A stretch of 37,376 bases of DNA from positions 1 through 37,376 of the forward strand of contig JANXRW010000058.1 in assembly GCA_025356655.1 (NCBI GenBank). Reading direction: 5' to 3'. The stretch is from Betaproteobacteria bacterium. GTDB lineage: Bacteria; Pseudomonadota; Gammaproteobacteria; Burkholderiales; SHXO01. The notes under the pieces were generated by a model. That model did not search any database. It was given only the letters and a program-made list of their open reading frames with translations, and had not been told where the DNA came from. The first letter of the stretch is position 1, and each line of letters starts with the position of its first letter. Positions 26,044 through 34,329 of this stretch are shown in pieces. The translations under genes and the position numbers were made by a program.

Positions 26044-27648
26044 CTAGAAGCGAATGGACAGGGAAACGACCGCGGCGTGTTCGCGGTAGCCCCCGTTCAG
26101 AGTACTGTCGAACCGCACCTGGCGCACGCCGATGGAGGCGATAGTGCCGGGTGAGACCTGGGACGAGAGCATGAGACTTTGGGAGTGCTGGGTGGACTGC
26201 AGACTGCTGTTGGTGACATCCCGACTGCTCAGGTGGGTGACAACGGCGGTCGTCGCCAGCGAGGGGGTGAGGCGATGGGACCAGGAAGCGCTATAGCTTG
26301 TCTGGACAATGTCGGCGTTCGCCTGTACGAGATCTCCCGCCAGGCCGACGTTCGCGCCGATATTCTGCTGCTCGGTCCGGTTGAACGTGAGGGCCACCGT
26401 ATTTCGTGTACCTAGCATCGCTGCCGAGGCCTGCCGCGAGCGGTTGATGAAGAGCGACGACGTTACATAGCCACCACTCACCGGAGCGTTTGGAGCGATC
26501 CCGGTCTGATCGAGGCGAGCCTGCACGGCCTGCGACCGGGCCACGGGGTCCGGCAGGCTGCCGGCAAGGAGGTCGGTCATCAGCGAGTAGATCGAGCCTT
26601 GACCGGAACTGGCGATGAGGTTCGGCAGGCTGGCGACGTCGGCGGTGTCCGTGTACTTCCAGGCGGTGAGTCGCGTGCGGTAGTTCAGCTCGATGCTGTG
26701 GCCGCGGCCAAAGAAGCGGCGCTCTTCCAGTGCAGCCAGCCGCAGTCGCTCATTGGGTGCCCACTCCAGTCCCACCCCGGGGGTCCGCCCGCTTTGACCC
26801 CGCGGGCCCGCCACATCGGTGGTCTCATGGCCTTCGAGTAGTGAAAGATAGAACTGGGGGAGGACCTCGGCGCCCGCGCTGGCGTGAACGCGATCGTCGG
26901 TTCGCTCCCCCAGAACCGGATTGCGCACTGCGAGTCGATTAGCGTCGAATGCCCAGCGGAAGAATCCCGACGAAGGTCCGCTGCGGATCGTTGCGTTCCA
27001 GGTGGACTGGTGAGTGCGGGCCACACTCGTATCCCGAGCCTGCTCGTCCGTCGCGGCGTAGCGCAGCTCGTAGGCAGTCGTGCCGGAGATCATTCCTCGG
27101 ATGTAGGGTGATACTTGAAACACCCCCGTTTGCGTCCGATTCGTGGTTGTGCTTGCCGCGTCCGAGGTGGCAGGACCAAAGGCGGATATATTCTGCTGCG
27201 AGATGTTGGCCACCGTATCGATGAAGAGCCAGCCTTGAACCAACTGCCCTGTCAGCATGGAGCTGAGCGCATGTTGGCTATTGTTTAGCTGTGGCTGACC
27301 CGAATAGACCAACTCATGAAACCGGTAGTCGACAGTGCCCTTGATGATTCCATCGTTGCCTTGCATGTGCACGCCGGGGGCGAGGTCTGAGGCCCACCCC
27401 CGACGTGCCAGCCCCGGAGTCGCAAGGGCCAGGTTGTCCGAGTAGGTTTCGGATAAAGAGACCTGAGGGGTGACCGTCCAGCGCTCCGTGTGCCGGGAGT
27501 AATCAACGGCCACCACGGGAGGGGCATCGGGGTAGAGTTCCAGTCGGCTGGGCTGTGGGGTCAAGACCACGGACTCAGCGGCCCCCGCGCCGAGAGTGGT
27601 CGATGCGCCCAGAAGCGCAAGGCAACCGACAACGAGCCTCGGGCGCAT
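26044..27648 (-). CDS. XrtA/PEP-CTERM-associated outer-membrane beta-barrel protein (TIGR03016-like)
   Basis: From the ATG at 27648 the product is 534 residues with a signal peptide (MRPRLVVGCLALLGASTTLG, cleavage after GAGAAE or nearby). The frame is open farther upstream into the kinase gene, but that part is not family-like. After a leader with VTPQVSLSETYSDNLAL, typical of the family, the rest is alternating polar/aromatic beta-strands such as TTAYELRYAATDEQA and RTRLTAWKYTD. It ends in a strand terminating VVSLSIRF with C-terminal Phe, the barrel-assembly signal. It likely forms the outer-membrane channel or scaffold for the polymer alongside the export lipoprotein, which lacks a large barrel of its own. 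It lies between the kinase (85-base gap) and the ATPase. Confidence 0.87.
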   Translation of the reverse strand: MRPRLVVGCLALLGASTTLGAGAAESVVLTPQPSRLELYPDAPPVVAVDYSRHTERWTVTPQVSLSETYSDNLALATPGLARRGWASDLAPGVHMQGNDGIIKGTVDYRFHELVYSGQPQLNNSQHALSSMLTGQLVQGWLFIDTVANISQQNISAFGPATSDAASTTTNRTQTGVFQVSPYIRGMISGTTAYELRYAATDEQARDTSVARTHQSTWNATIRSGPSSGFFRWAFDANRLAVRNPVLGERTDDRVHASAGAEVLPQFYLSLLEGHETTDVAGPRGQSGRTPGVGLEWAPNERLRLAALEERRFFGRGHSIELNYRTRLTAWKYTDTADVASLPNLIASSGQGSIYSLMTDLLAGSLPDPVARSQAVQARLDQTGIAPNAPVSGGYVTSSLFINRSRQASAAMLGTRNTVALTFNRTEQQNIGANVGLAGDLVQANADIVQTSYSASWSHRLTPSLATTAVVTHLSSRDVTNSSLQSTQHSQSLMLSSQVSPGTIASIGVRQVRFDSTLNGGYREHAAVVSLSIRF

Positions 27649-27733
27649 CTCGCGAGCGGACCAGGACGAGGTACACCCGCCCAGGACGCGCTGCAGGCTC
27701 GATGCTCCGACCGGCCGCCAGAATCGGCACGAG

Positions 27734-28651
27734 TTAGTCCTCCCGGATGCCATAGCCGTAGCCGTAGGCACCCTGGGCGGCCTGCGAAGCCCCGTTCAAC
27801 ACCATCAGTTTCACCGGACAGCTCTCGATGGCGGCCAGGGCCGCCGTCACGTCGCCGCGCTTCGTATGGTCGGCGCGCACGACCATCACGATCTGCCCCA
27901 TGTGGGTCGCGAGGACTCTCGCCTCGGTCGTGGGCAGAAGGGGCGGGGCATCGAAGATAATGATCCGGTCCGGATAGCGCCCTGCAAGGTCTTCGACGAG
28001 GTGGGACATGACGTCGCTCGCGAGGAGCTCGTTGGCCCGCGCCGCGTGCGACCCGCTGGGCAGAAACGTCAATCGGTCCACGTTCGTGCGCAGCAGCACC
28101 TCGGAGAGGTCGGCGCAGCGTCCCTGCAGCAGATCGAGCAAGCCCTTGCGCGGGGACAGACCGAATAGTTTCAGCAGCGAGGGCCGGGCGACGTCGGCGT
28201 CGACCAGCAGCACGTGCCGCGAGACTTCCATGGTGATGCTCAGGGCCAAATTCACCGCGCAAAAGCTTTTTCCCTCCCCGGAAATAGCGCTGGTGACCAT
28301 GATCAAGTTGCCATTCGGTATCAGCTCGGCGCCTTTGCCCGAGGCGTTGTCGAGCAAGGGCCGCTTGAGGATGCGAAATTCGTCGATCAGGGGAGAGGGC
28401 GCGCCCGGGGACCTCTGCATGCCCCAGCTCATCACGACCGAGAGATCCAGTTCGATCGCGGCCGAGGCCCGCGACGGCGGGGAGGACTCGCTGGCGCTTG
28501 CCAGGACGGCGTGAGGAGGCACCACGGAGGGCGCTGGTCGGTCGGGCAGGGCGCGCGAGGCCGCCGCTTCGGGTTGCGCCGGGTCTGCGTCTTGCGGTGG
28601 GACCAAGCGGAGCTCCTCGAGGCGCTTCGCTGCTTGTTCGATGAGGCTCAT
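27734..28651 (-). CDS. XrtA-associated tyrosine autokinase (BY-kinase, TIGR03018-like)
   Basis: This 305-residue cytoplasmic kinase has Walker A SAISGEGKSF (121-130), Walker A' LLVDADVARP (148-157) and Walker B IIIFDAPP (230-237), the BY-kinase set. The C-terminal cluster YGYGYG (296-301) provides the autophosphorylated tyrosines, fewer than in Wzc. The first 90 residues are Pro/Ala/Ser-rich and probably link to the chain-length protein. BY-kinases work with a Wzc-type membrane partner to set chain length and drive export; that partner is encoded nine bases upstream as a separate protein, the usual split form. It is third in the minus-strand operon. Confidence 0.92.
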   Translation of the reverse strand: MSLIEQAAKRLEELRLVPPQDADPAQPEAAASRALPDRPAPSVVPPHAVLASASESSPPSRASAAIELDLSVVMSWGMQRSPGAPSPLIDEFRILKRPLLDNASGKGAELIPNGNLIMVTSAISGEGKSFCAVNLALSITMEVSRHVLLVDADVARPSLLKLFGLSPRKGLLDLLQGRCADLSEVLLRTNVDRLTFLPSGSHAARANELLASDVMSHLVEDLAGRYPDRIIIFDAPPLLPTTEARVLATHMGQIVMVVRADHTKRGDVTAALAAIESCPVKLMVLNGASQAAQGAYGYGYGIRED

Positions 28652-28660
28652 GGGGTCATC

Positions 28661-30226
28661 TCAGGCTGCCCGCGCCGTCATTATCGCCACGAACGCGAAG
28701 GCGCCGGCGTAGGCCAGAAAAAAGGCACCAAGGGTTGCGCCGAAGCGCAGGAGGTCACGCCGCTCGCGGCCTTTCGTGCCGTCGTCCGAGACTTGGGAGA
28801 CCACGCCCAGAATGGGCAGCTCGGTGTGCAGCCGAAGCGCCGCGGAGTCGAAGAAGGTGGCGCTGAAGCGCACGCGCAGAAACGCCAACCCGATGCCCGA
28901 GCCCACGCCCAGCAGGAGCGTGATCGGCAAGAGCAGAAGCCGGTTGGGGCTCACTGGCCGAGGCGATACCCGCGGGGGGTCGATGATGCTAAAGTCGCCG
29001 AGCCCGGAGACCGCCTGCATTTCTCCGGAAATATTCGCCGACTCCCGTCGCGCAATAAGGCTCTCGTAGTTCTTCTTGTTGATTTCGTAGTCGCGGTTCA
29101 ACTGCGCGAATTCCGCCTCGAGTTGAGGCATTAGCTTCGCTGAATCCTGCAGCGTTGTGTAGCGGCTCGCAAACTCAGCGGCGCGCGTGCGCAGGGAGGC
29201 GACCGTAGCTTCCGCTTGCGCCAGCGACACGCGGATTTGTTCCGAGGCCCGAGGCCCGGCAAACCGGTCTGCCGAGCTCTCGGGCGGGGGCGCCTCCGCG
29301 CCAGATGTGCCCAGCCGCCGCCTCTGCTCCTCTAAGTCGGCGATGGCGCGGCGCGCCTCGGAGACGTCGGGGTGGGCATCGGTGTACCGCTGCAGCAAGC
29401 CGCTGAGCGTACGCTGCAGCGCGTCGATTCGAGCATCGATGTCTGAGAGGGATCCCCCCGCACCGCGGCTGGAGCCACGGCCCGCGACCGAGCGCTCCTC
29501 GGCAGAAGCCACGCCGCGCTTGAGCGCGTCCCGGGCGTTCTCCGCTTCCCGAAGTTCCAGCTGCACCTGTCGCAGGGCAGCGCTGGCGTCGGAGAGGCGT
29601 ACGAAAAAGTCCTTGCCTTGTCCCGGCGTCATCCCTGAGTAGCGCAGCCGAAACTCTTTAAGGCGGCCCTCCGCCTCCTGCAGCTTGGCCTCGTAAACAC
29701 CAATCTCCTCGTCGATGAACCGGCGTGCGGTGTTCGAATCCGAGACGCGGTTGCCCTGGCCTGAATCGATGAATAGCTTCGCGAACAAGTCAACCATCCG
29801 CTTGGCCCGCTCCGGGTGCCGGTCCAGGAAGGAGACCTTGTAGAGGTTCGGGCGCCCGGCTTCTTGCAGCACCAGGGACTTGGCGACGGTGTCGACTAGG
29901 CGCTCGAGTTCTTCCGGGGACTTTGCGTCGCTGTCCAAGCCGACCGCATGGACGAGCTTCTCGACGTTTGGCCGGCTGATCAGTACCCGGCTAAGCATCG
30001 CGATGCGCTGGCCGATGTCCGGTTCCACCGTCATGCCCGCCATCAGCGGTTTGAGGATCGAGTCGGTGTTGACGAAGAGCCGCGCGGTCGCTTCGTATTT
30101 GTCGGGGATGAACATGATGCCGACGCTCGCGACGCCACCCACCACCCAAGCGGTGAACAGCGCAGGCCAGCGATGGCCCCACATACGGCGCAGCATGACG
30201 AGGTTGCGGTGCAGGAGGTCATCCAT
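28661..30226 (-). CDS. Chain-length determinant protein (Wzz/Wzc-like, TIGR03007-like)
   Basis: The 521-residue inner-membrane protein has an N-terminal membrane helix (about 19-37) and a Wzz-type periplasmic domain (YEATARLFVNTDSILKPLMA). Long coiled-coil segments of about 200 residues include QEAEGRLKEFRLRY and ADLEEQRRRL. Two C-terminal helices follow: LLLLPITLLLGVGSGIGLAF and AFFLAYAGAFAFVAI. It controls polymer length and makes the periplasmic bridge, with the separate BY-kinase as its cytoplasmic half. Between the coiled coils a Ser/Gly-rich patch (GRGSSRGAGGS) interrupts the heptads. The start is ATG 30226, about 80 bases after the export lipoprotein; the ribosome site is weak. Confidence 0.92.
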   Translation of the reverse strand: MDDLLHRNLVMLRRMWGHRWPALFTAWVVGGVASVGIMFIPDKYEATARLFVNTDSILKPLMAGMTVEPDIGQRIAMLSRVLISRPNVEKLVHAVGLDSDAKSPEELERLVDTVAKSLVLQEAGRPNLYKVSFLDRHPERAKRMVDLFAKLFIDSGQGNRVSDSNTARRFIDEEIGVYEAKLQEAEGRLKEFRLRYSGMTPGQGKDFFVRLSDASAALRQVQLELREAENARDALKRGVASAEERSVAGRGSSRGAGGSLSDIDARIDALQRTLSGLLQRYTDAHPDVSEARRAIADLEEQRRRLGTSGAEAPPPESSADRFAGPRASEQIRVSLAQAEATVASLRTRAAEFASRYTTLQDSAKLMPQLEAEFAQLNRDYEINKKNYESLIARRESANISGEMQAVSGLGDFSIIDPPRVSPRPVSPNRLLLLPITLLLGVGSGIGLAFLRVRFSATFFDSAALRLHTELPILGVVSQVSDDGTKGRERRDLLRFGATLGAFFLAYAGAFAFVAIMTARAA

Positions 30227-30307
30227 GACGCTTACGCTCTCGCTTGCTTAGGGGGCGGGCCCGAGCGCGGGCCAGCAGGAGTCATTGGGTCGGATCTCCG
30301 GTGACGG

Positions 30308-30931
30308 TCAGAACCAACTCTGGGGGATGATCAGCACATCACCTGGGCGCATTTCCACGTTTGCAGAAACGTCGCCGCGTTTGAGCAGGTCCCGCAGACG
30401 GACGCTATAGCGTTGATTTCCCTGCGCCGTGCGCAGGATCGTCGCCCGGTTCCCGTCGGCAAACTCCGTGATGCCACCGACGGCGATCATCACGTCGAGC
30501 AAGGTCATTTTCTGTTTGTAGGCCAGAGCCTGGGGCTTGGCTGCCTCTCCTACTACCCTGATCTGTTCGCTATAGGGCCCCCCAAAACTGGTGACCACGA
30601 CGTTGACCACGGGATCGCGGAGGTACTTCGACAGCGCCCGCTCGATGTCCCTGGCCAGCGCCGTCGGATCCTTGCCGATCGCGGGGATATCCTCGATCAA
30701 CGGGCCGGCGATCTTTCCGTCCGGCCGCACGGGCACGGTCATGGACAAGTCAGGGTTTCGCCATACGACGATGTTGATCATGTCGCCCGGCCCGATGCGA
30801 TAAACGTAAGACGAGGAGCCGGCCAGCGCGGGCGCCGGCGGGAAACTACTCGAACAGGCCCCCAGCAGCGCGGCCAGTCCCAGGGCGACGAGCCAGTTGC
30901 AAATGAACTGTTGTACGTACTTGGCAGGCAT
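30308..30931 (-). CDS. Polysaccharide export outer-membrane lipoprotein (Wza N-terminal type, TIGR03027-like)
   Basis: The 207-residue lipoprotein starts at ATG 30931 with GAGGAG five bases upstream. Its lipobox is LLGAC (Cys 26). The Poly_export domain begins at YRIGPGDMINIVVWRNPDLS (43-62) and includes VRPDGKIAGPLIEDI. One SLBB-like domain follows (QIRVVGEAAKPQALAY to GGITEFADG), and the end is EMRPGDVLIIPQSWF. It is short compared with Wza and lacks the C-terminal amphipathic barrel helix, so it probably needs the separate barrel protein of this operon for passage across the outer membrane. It heads the seven-gene minus-strand operon and is preceded by a sigma-54-type site at 31311-31326 with a long leader. 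Confidence 0.92.
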   Translation of the reverse strand: MPAKYVQQFICNWLVALGLAALLGACSSSFPPAPALAGSSSYVYRIGPGDMINIVVWRNPDLSMTVPVRPDGKIAGPLIEDIPAIGKDPTALARDIERALSKYLRDPVVNVVVTSFGGPYSEQIRVVGEAAKPQALAYKQKMTLLDVMIAVGGITEFADGNRATILRTAQGNQRYSVRLRDLLKRGDVSANVEMRPGDVLIIPQSWF

Positions 30932-31611
30932 ACTGGCTCCTCGCGCTCCGGTTCTGTGGGCGCTTCAGGTTCTCGGGAACGGCCGCAGGGCCCGGTACGT
31001 CGAGCCGGCTGCGACGCGCTCTCTGGGCCGTGTTCTTTGGGATATGGCCTCGCCGCCAGGAGCACGATTGGCTGCGACTCGCAGGCGGGCTAGCAACTGC
31101 CCGCCTCTTCAAGCGGCGTCTGCCCCCGCGGGTCCAGCTCCTCGACGGCCTAGCGAGATCCGCACTCCGCTTCGCTATTATCGCCTGCAAGCGCGCGACC
31201 CGCCCAATATCTCTCCCCAGCGGCTAGCTCTCGCCTGCTGCGGACCCATCCGCTGGCCCAAGTCTGGCCGGTTGCCTTCACGCACCCGGGCTTTAGGCGC
31301 TGGTGGGAGCAGCAAAAAGTATGCCGCAGGCGCTGCGCGGGCCGCGCCATCGCTCTAGGAGAGCGGCTTCACGTATCGGTTTCAGCCCGTCTGGCGGGTG
31401 AGTCGCGTGCGGTGGACCGTCGATTGCGTCGCCTGTGCGCCGCCCCTTGATGCTTGGCTCCGCAGGTCTCGCGTGACGCGGGTGGTAGAATGCGGGCGCT
31501 TGAAGGGACATCGGCTTGCCCGCGGCCTACGCCGGTATGGAACAGGCGCTTTTGGCGCTCGCCGGCGAGCGTGGGGGGCTTCTGCCTAAAATATTCCTGG
31601 CGTGGGCGGTG
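30932..31611. other. Divergent regulatory region between export operon and acyltransferase
   Basis: About 680 bases without a recognisable gene. It contains the sigma-54 candidate at 31311-31326 (minus), a long operon leader, and a TAGAAT at 31486-31491 that could be a -10 element for the acyltransferase, though no good -35 was found. The Pro/Arg-rich frames crossing it look like chance. Confidence 0.45.
31311..31326 (-). promoter_or_regulatory. Sigma-54 promoter candidate for the EPS export operon
   Basis: On the minus strand CGGCATACTTTTTGCT has the GG-N10-GC spacing, a GGCA -24 core and a TTTGCT -12 box. It points to the export lipoprotein, about 380 bases ahead, so the transcript would carry a leader of some 370 bases. 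Confidence 0.6.
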
Positions 31612-32703
31612 ATGTCGGATCACAAGAGACTGCTTTTTCTGGATGCTCAACGCGGCGTTGCGATCACGCTTGTGGTGTTGTTTCACGCCTACGTTCGGTG
31701 GTCACAGATCGTGCCCTTCGGGCCGCGGTTCGCAGCGTTTCCCGTGTTTGCCTACGGCTGGCTCGGCGTGGACCTGTTTTTCCTGATCTCCGGCTTCGTC
31801 ATCTTCATGACGCTGGAGAAATGCTCGAACTTCCGGGATTTCGCCTTCCGGCGCTGGCTTCGCCTGTTTCCGGCCATGTTGGTCTGTTCGCTATTCCTGT
31901 TGGTTACCGCGCCCCTGTTTCCCGAGCGGCCGCTCGGCCCTGCTAGTTTGCGCGACCTGCTTCCCGGCCTGACTTTCATCGAGCCCGAGTGGTGGGGGCG
32001 TCTGCTTCATTCGCCCCAGGGCGTCATCGACGGCTCGCTTTGGTCCATCTTCGTCGAGGTCAAGTTCTATGCCATCTTCGGATTCCTCTATTTCACCCTC
32101 GGTGGCGGCGCGGCGACCGCTGCACTGCTGGTCCTGGCAGGCCTTTGGGGGGCCTTGGAACCCGTCGCGCGATCGCTCGGGCTGGACTTCCCCGGGTTGA
32201 GTGTGCTTCGGACGCTGATGGAGGCTGCGAGCCTTCGGTACTTCGGCTGGTTTGCTGCGGGCGCGCTCTACTACCGCTACTTCCGGTACGGCAACTCGCG
32301 GGTCCTGGGGGCAGCCGTTCTTGCCTCCCTGGCTTCGGTGGCCATGCTTGAGGTATCCGACCCGGTCTCGAGGCTGGCCGCGCTGGTGATCGTGGCGTTC
32401 TTCACGGTTTCCATCGTGAGTCAGGCCTTCCAGGCGGCGCTGGGGAACCGGCTACTGCTGCTCCTGGGCATGATCAGCTACCCCCTCTACCTGCTGCACC
32501 AGAATCTGATGGTAGCCGCGACGGTGAAGCTCGGCCGTGCCGCTCCCTGGTTGCCGGGGATCCTGATGCCGGCCCTACCGATCACGCTGTTGGTGCTGCT
32601 GGGTTGGATCGTGGCGGTGCGGCTGGAGGGGCCTCTGCGGCGCGCCCTGAAGGCCTCACTGGGGCGCGTCGGGCAACCTGCAGCGGTCGATTCGCGGACC
32701 TAG
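31612..32703 (+). CDS. Acyltransferase family 3 (OafA/YrhL-like) membrane protein
   Basis: The start at ATG 31612 gives MSDHKRLLFLDAQRGVAITL, the standard opening of this family with LDAQRG. The rest of about 363 residues is ten hydrophobic helices. Conserved features are the catalytic His in VVLFHAYVRW (about residue 26), WLGVDLFFLISGFVI with its Phe/Asp motif, RRWLRLFPAML, GSLWSIFVEVKFYAIF with the Glu near 150, and a late SYPLYLLHQNLMVA. Members transfer acetyl or other acyl groups from the cytoplasm to sugars of surface polysaccharides. The gene diverges from the export operon and may counterbalance the three deacetylase-type proteins. Codons upstream of 31612 are open but not family-like. 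Confidence 0.88.
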   Translation: MSDHKRLLFLDAQRGVAITLVVLFHAYVRWSQIVPFGPRFAAFPVFAYGWLGVDLFFLISGFVIFMTLEKCSNFRDFAFRRWLRLFPAMLVCSLFLLVTAPLFPERPLGPASLRDLLPGLTFIEPEWWGRLLHSPQGVIDGSLWSIFVEVKFYAIFGFLYFTLGGGAATAALLVLAGLWGALEPVARSLGLDFPGLSVLRTLMEAASLRYFGWFAAGALYYRYFRYGNSRVLGAAVLASLASVAMLEVSDPVSRLAALVIVAFFTVSIVSQAFQAALGNRLLLLLGMISYPLYLLHQNLMVAATVKLGRAAPWLPGILMPALPITLLVLLGWIVAVRLEGPLRRALKASLGRVGQPAAVDSRT

Positions 32704-32906
32704 CGTCTCATCGGAGCACCTGGCCACGGGGATTCCCGCTGCTCCCCCACCTGCGCTACCATTCCCCATGGCACTGTGAGGCACTGGATGGGCGGGTGCC
32801 CCAATGCCCAGCGCTTGCAGGGCTCGGCCGGGGAAATGTGCCGGGATTCGGCAGGAAGATCGATTGTGGACCAGCCGCCGGCACGGTGGCGCGAGGAGAT
32901 GCCAGG

Positions 32907-33302
32907 GTGAAGTCTTTGGGGATGTTGGGGGCGAAGGGGCGGAGCGTTTTTGCGGCGCTACTGGTGTTTGTCGGGCTCGCGTGGGGCGGCATCGCGCTTG
33001 CCGATGATGATCTGGTCGTGCCCTCCGACGAAGCGACGGTGGCGCTGGGCAAAGAGCGCTTCGGCGCGAAGTGTGGTGGCTTCTGCCACGGGAGCGGCGG
33101 CAAGGGCGGTCGTGCGCCCTGCCTGATCTGCGGCCATTTCAAGCGGGGAGGGACGAACGCCGAGATCGCCAAGAACATCGCCGAAGGCGTCAAGGGGACC
33201 CCAATGGGTGCCTTCGGCGAGGTGTATTCGCCCGCCGAGATCGTCGCCATCATCTCCTTCCTGCGAGCGGAGCAGAAGAAAAAGGAAGCAGAGGGAAACT
33301 GA
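32907..33302 (+). CDS. Periplasmic c-type cytochrome with CxxxCH heme motif
   Basis: The start is a GTG at 32907 with GAGGAG eight bases upstream. The signal peptide SVFAALLVFVGLAWGGIALA cleaves before DDDLVV. The mature part, about 100 residues, is a mono-heme cytochrome of the CccA/cbb3-III type: heme site KCGGFCHG with Cys 56, Cys 60 and His 61 (three residues between the cysteines instead of two), axial Met near 100 in TPMGAFG, and closing SPAEIVAIISFLRAEQKK. A second cysteine pair, CLICGH (72-77), lies where relatives have no cysteine. It would carry electrons in the periplasm; the partner is unknown. It is followed by a GC-rich hairpin. It seems unrelated to the EPS genes. Confidence 0.8.
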   Translation: MKSLGMLGAKGRSVFAALLVFVGLAWGGIALADDDLVVPSDEATVALGKERFGAKCGGFCHGSGGKGGRAPCLICGHFKRGGTNAEIAKNIAEGVKGTPMGAFGEVYSPAEIVAIISFLRAEQKKKEAEGN

Positions 33303-33304
33303 GA

Positions 33305-33324
33305 CCCAGCCCGCCCGGGCTGGG
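33305..33324. terminator. GC-rich hairpin between convergent genes
   Basis: CCCAGCCC-GCCC-GGGCTGGG is a perfect 8-bp stem with a 4-base loop, placed just after the cytochrome stop and 42 bases before the aldolase stop. There is no T-run on either side, so intrinsic termination is uncertain. Confidence 0.5.
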
Positions 33325-33366
33325 TGGGGCGCGGCACCACGGGCACTTTGCGCCGCGGGGCGGCCC

Positions 33367-34329
33367 TTACGCGGCGAGCCGAAGTGCCCCCTCCTTCGAG
33401 ATGCTTGCCTGCTCCAGGGCGAGCCTGATCGCTTCGATTTCCGCTGCGCTGATCTTGGTCAGTGGCGGTCTGACCACTGCTTTGTTCAGCCTGCCGAGGA
33501 GCACGAGCGCTTCCTTCATGCGGTTGTGCATGTCCAGAAACGGTGGCGCGTAAAAAACCTGCGACAAGGGCGCGATGCGGTCGTTGAGCGCGCGCGCCGC
33601 CTGCAGGTCGTCTGCGGCGACGGCGCGCAATAGTGCCACGTGGAGGTCGGCGATGACGCTGCCGGCGCCGGACAGCAGTCCCTTGGGTCCCATGCTCAAA
33701 GAGGCCATCAGCCACGACGAGTGGGTTGTGAGTACATTCACCGGACGGGAAAGGCTTTGGAATGTGCGGATGTGGCGCTCGTGCAGCATCGGGTCGTTGG
33801 ACCAATCCTTGATCGCCAGGATGGACGGCACCTGATCGAACAACTGCAGGAGCGTATCGAAGGGGTAGCCTAGTCCGCCCGCCATGGGATATTGAAATGC
33901 AATGATGGGCAGATCTGTGGCGTCCGCAATGTGACGGAAGTGGGTCAGGGCCATTTCCGGGCGCAACTGGCCCCCCATGGACATGCTGTTGGGCGGGAAC
34001 ACCAGCAGGGCGGAAGCGCCCTCCCGGTCGGCCATGGCCGCTAGGCGCGCCGCCTCGAGGCTACCATCGGCGTAGATGCCATTGATTACCGGCACCTCGT
34101 CCCCGATCTCCGCCAACGAGCTTGCCAGGATCTGTTGTTGCTCGCCCGCGGAGCAGGCGTGCACTTCAGAAGCATGGCCATTGACCGTGACAGCGGCTAC
34201 GCCGTCGACGAGAGCGCAGTCGCGCAGGTGCCGGCGGGTTTCTCGTTCGTTAATGCTCAAGTCATCGTTGAGCGCCAACAAGGTTGCCGGGATGACACCG
34301 CAGGGACGAAAGTTGTGAAAACGGCCCAC
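33367..34329 (-). CDS. Dihydrodipicolinate synthase (DapA) family aldolase
   Basis: The 320-residue protein starts at GTG 34329 with GGAG six bases upstream. It is a class I aldolase of the DapA/NAL family, with the Schiff-base Lys 174 in ILAIKDWSND and the catalytic Tyr 147 in IIAFQYPMAGG. The usual GTTGE motif is replaced by VNGHASE (49-55), as in subgroups that act on substrates other than aspartate semialdehyde. Other family signs are VINGIYADGS and LLVFPPNSM. The reaction probably condenses or cleaves pyruvate with an aldehyde or keto-sugar acid. It is unlikely to be the housekeeping lysine enzyme. It stands alone on the minus strand, convergent with the cytochrome, and a DctM remnant lies beyond its 5' side. 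Confidence 0.85.
   Translation of the reverse strand: MGRFHNFRPCGVIPATLLALNDDLSINERETRRHLRDCALVDGVAAVTVNGHASEVHACSAGEQQQILASSLAEIGDEVPVINGIYADGSLEAARLAAMADREGASALLVFPPNSMSMGGQLRPEMALTHFRHIADATDLPIIAFQYPMAGGLGYPFDTLLQLFDQVPSILAIKDWSNDPMLHERHIRTFQSLSRPVNVLTTHSSWLMASLSMGPKGLLSGAGSVIADLHVALLRAVAADDLQAARALNDRIAPLSQVFYAPPFLDMHNRMKEALVLLGRLNKAVVRPPLTKISAAEIEAIRLALEQASISKEGALRLAA

Noticed and set aside
28214-29134. Long plus-strand open frame opposite the kinase and chain-length genes
   Set aside because: It is a shadow of two well-supported minus-strand genes in GC-rich DNA.
31392-31406. TGGCGGGTGAGTCGC as a sigma-54 promoter for the acyltransferase
   Set aside because: Spacing is right, but the -24 and -12 boxes have four deviations, including TCGC for TTGC; too weak to call.
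32604-32906. N-terminal extension of the cytochrome frame back into the acyltransferase gene
   Set aside because: The GTG at 32907 has a good ribosome site directly followed by a signal peptide; upstream codons are antisense-like and overlap the acyltransferase.
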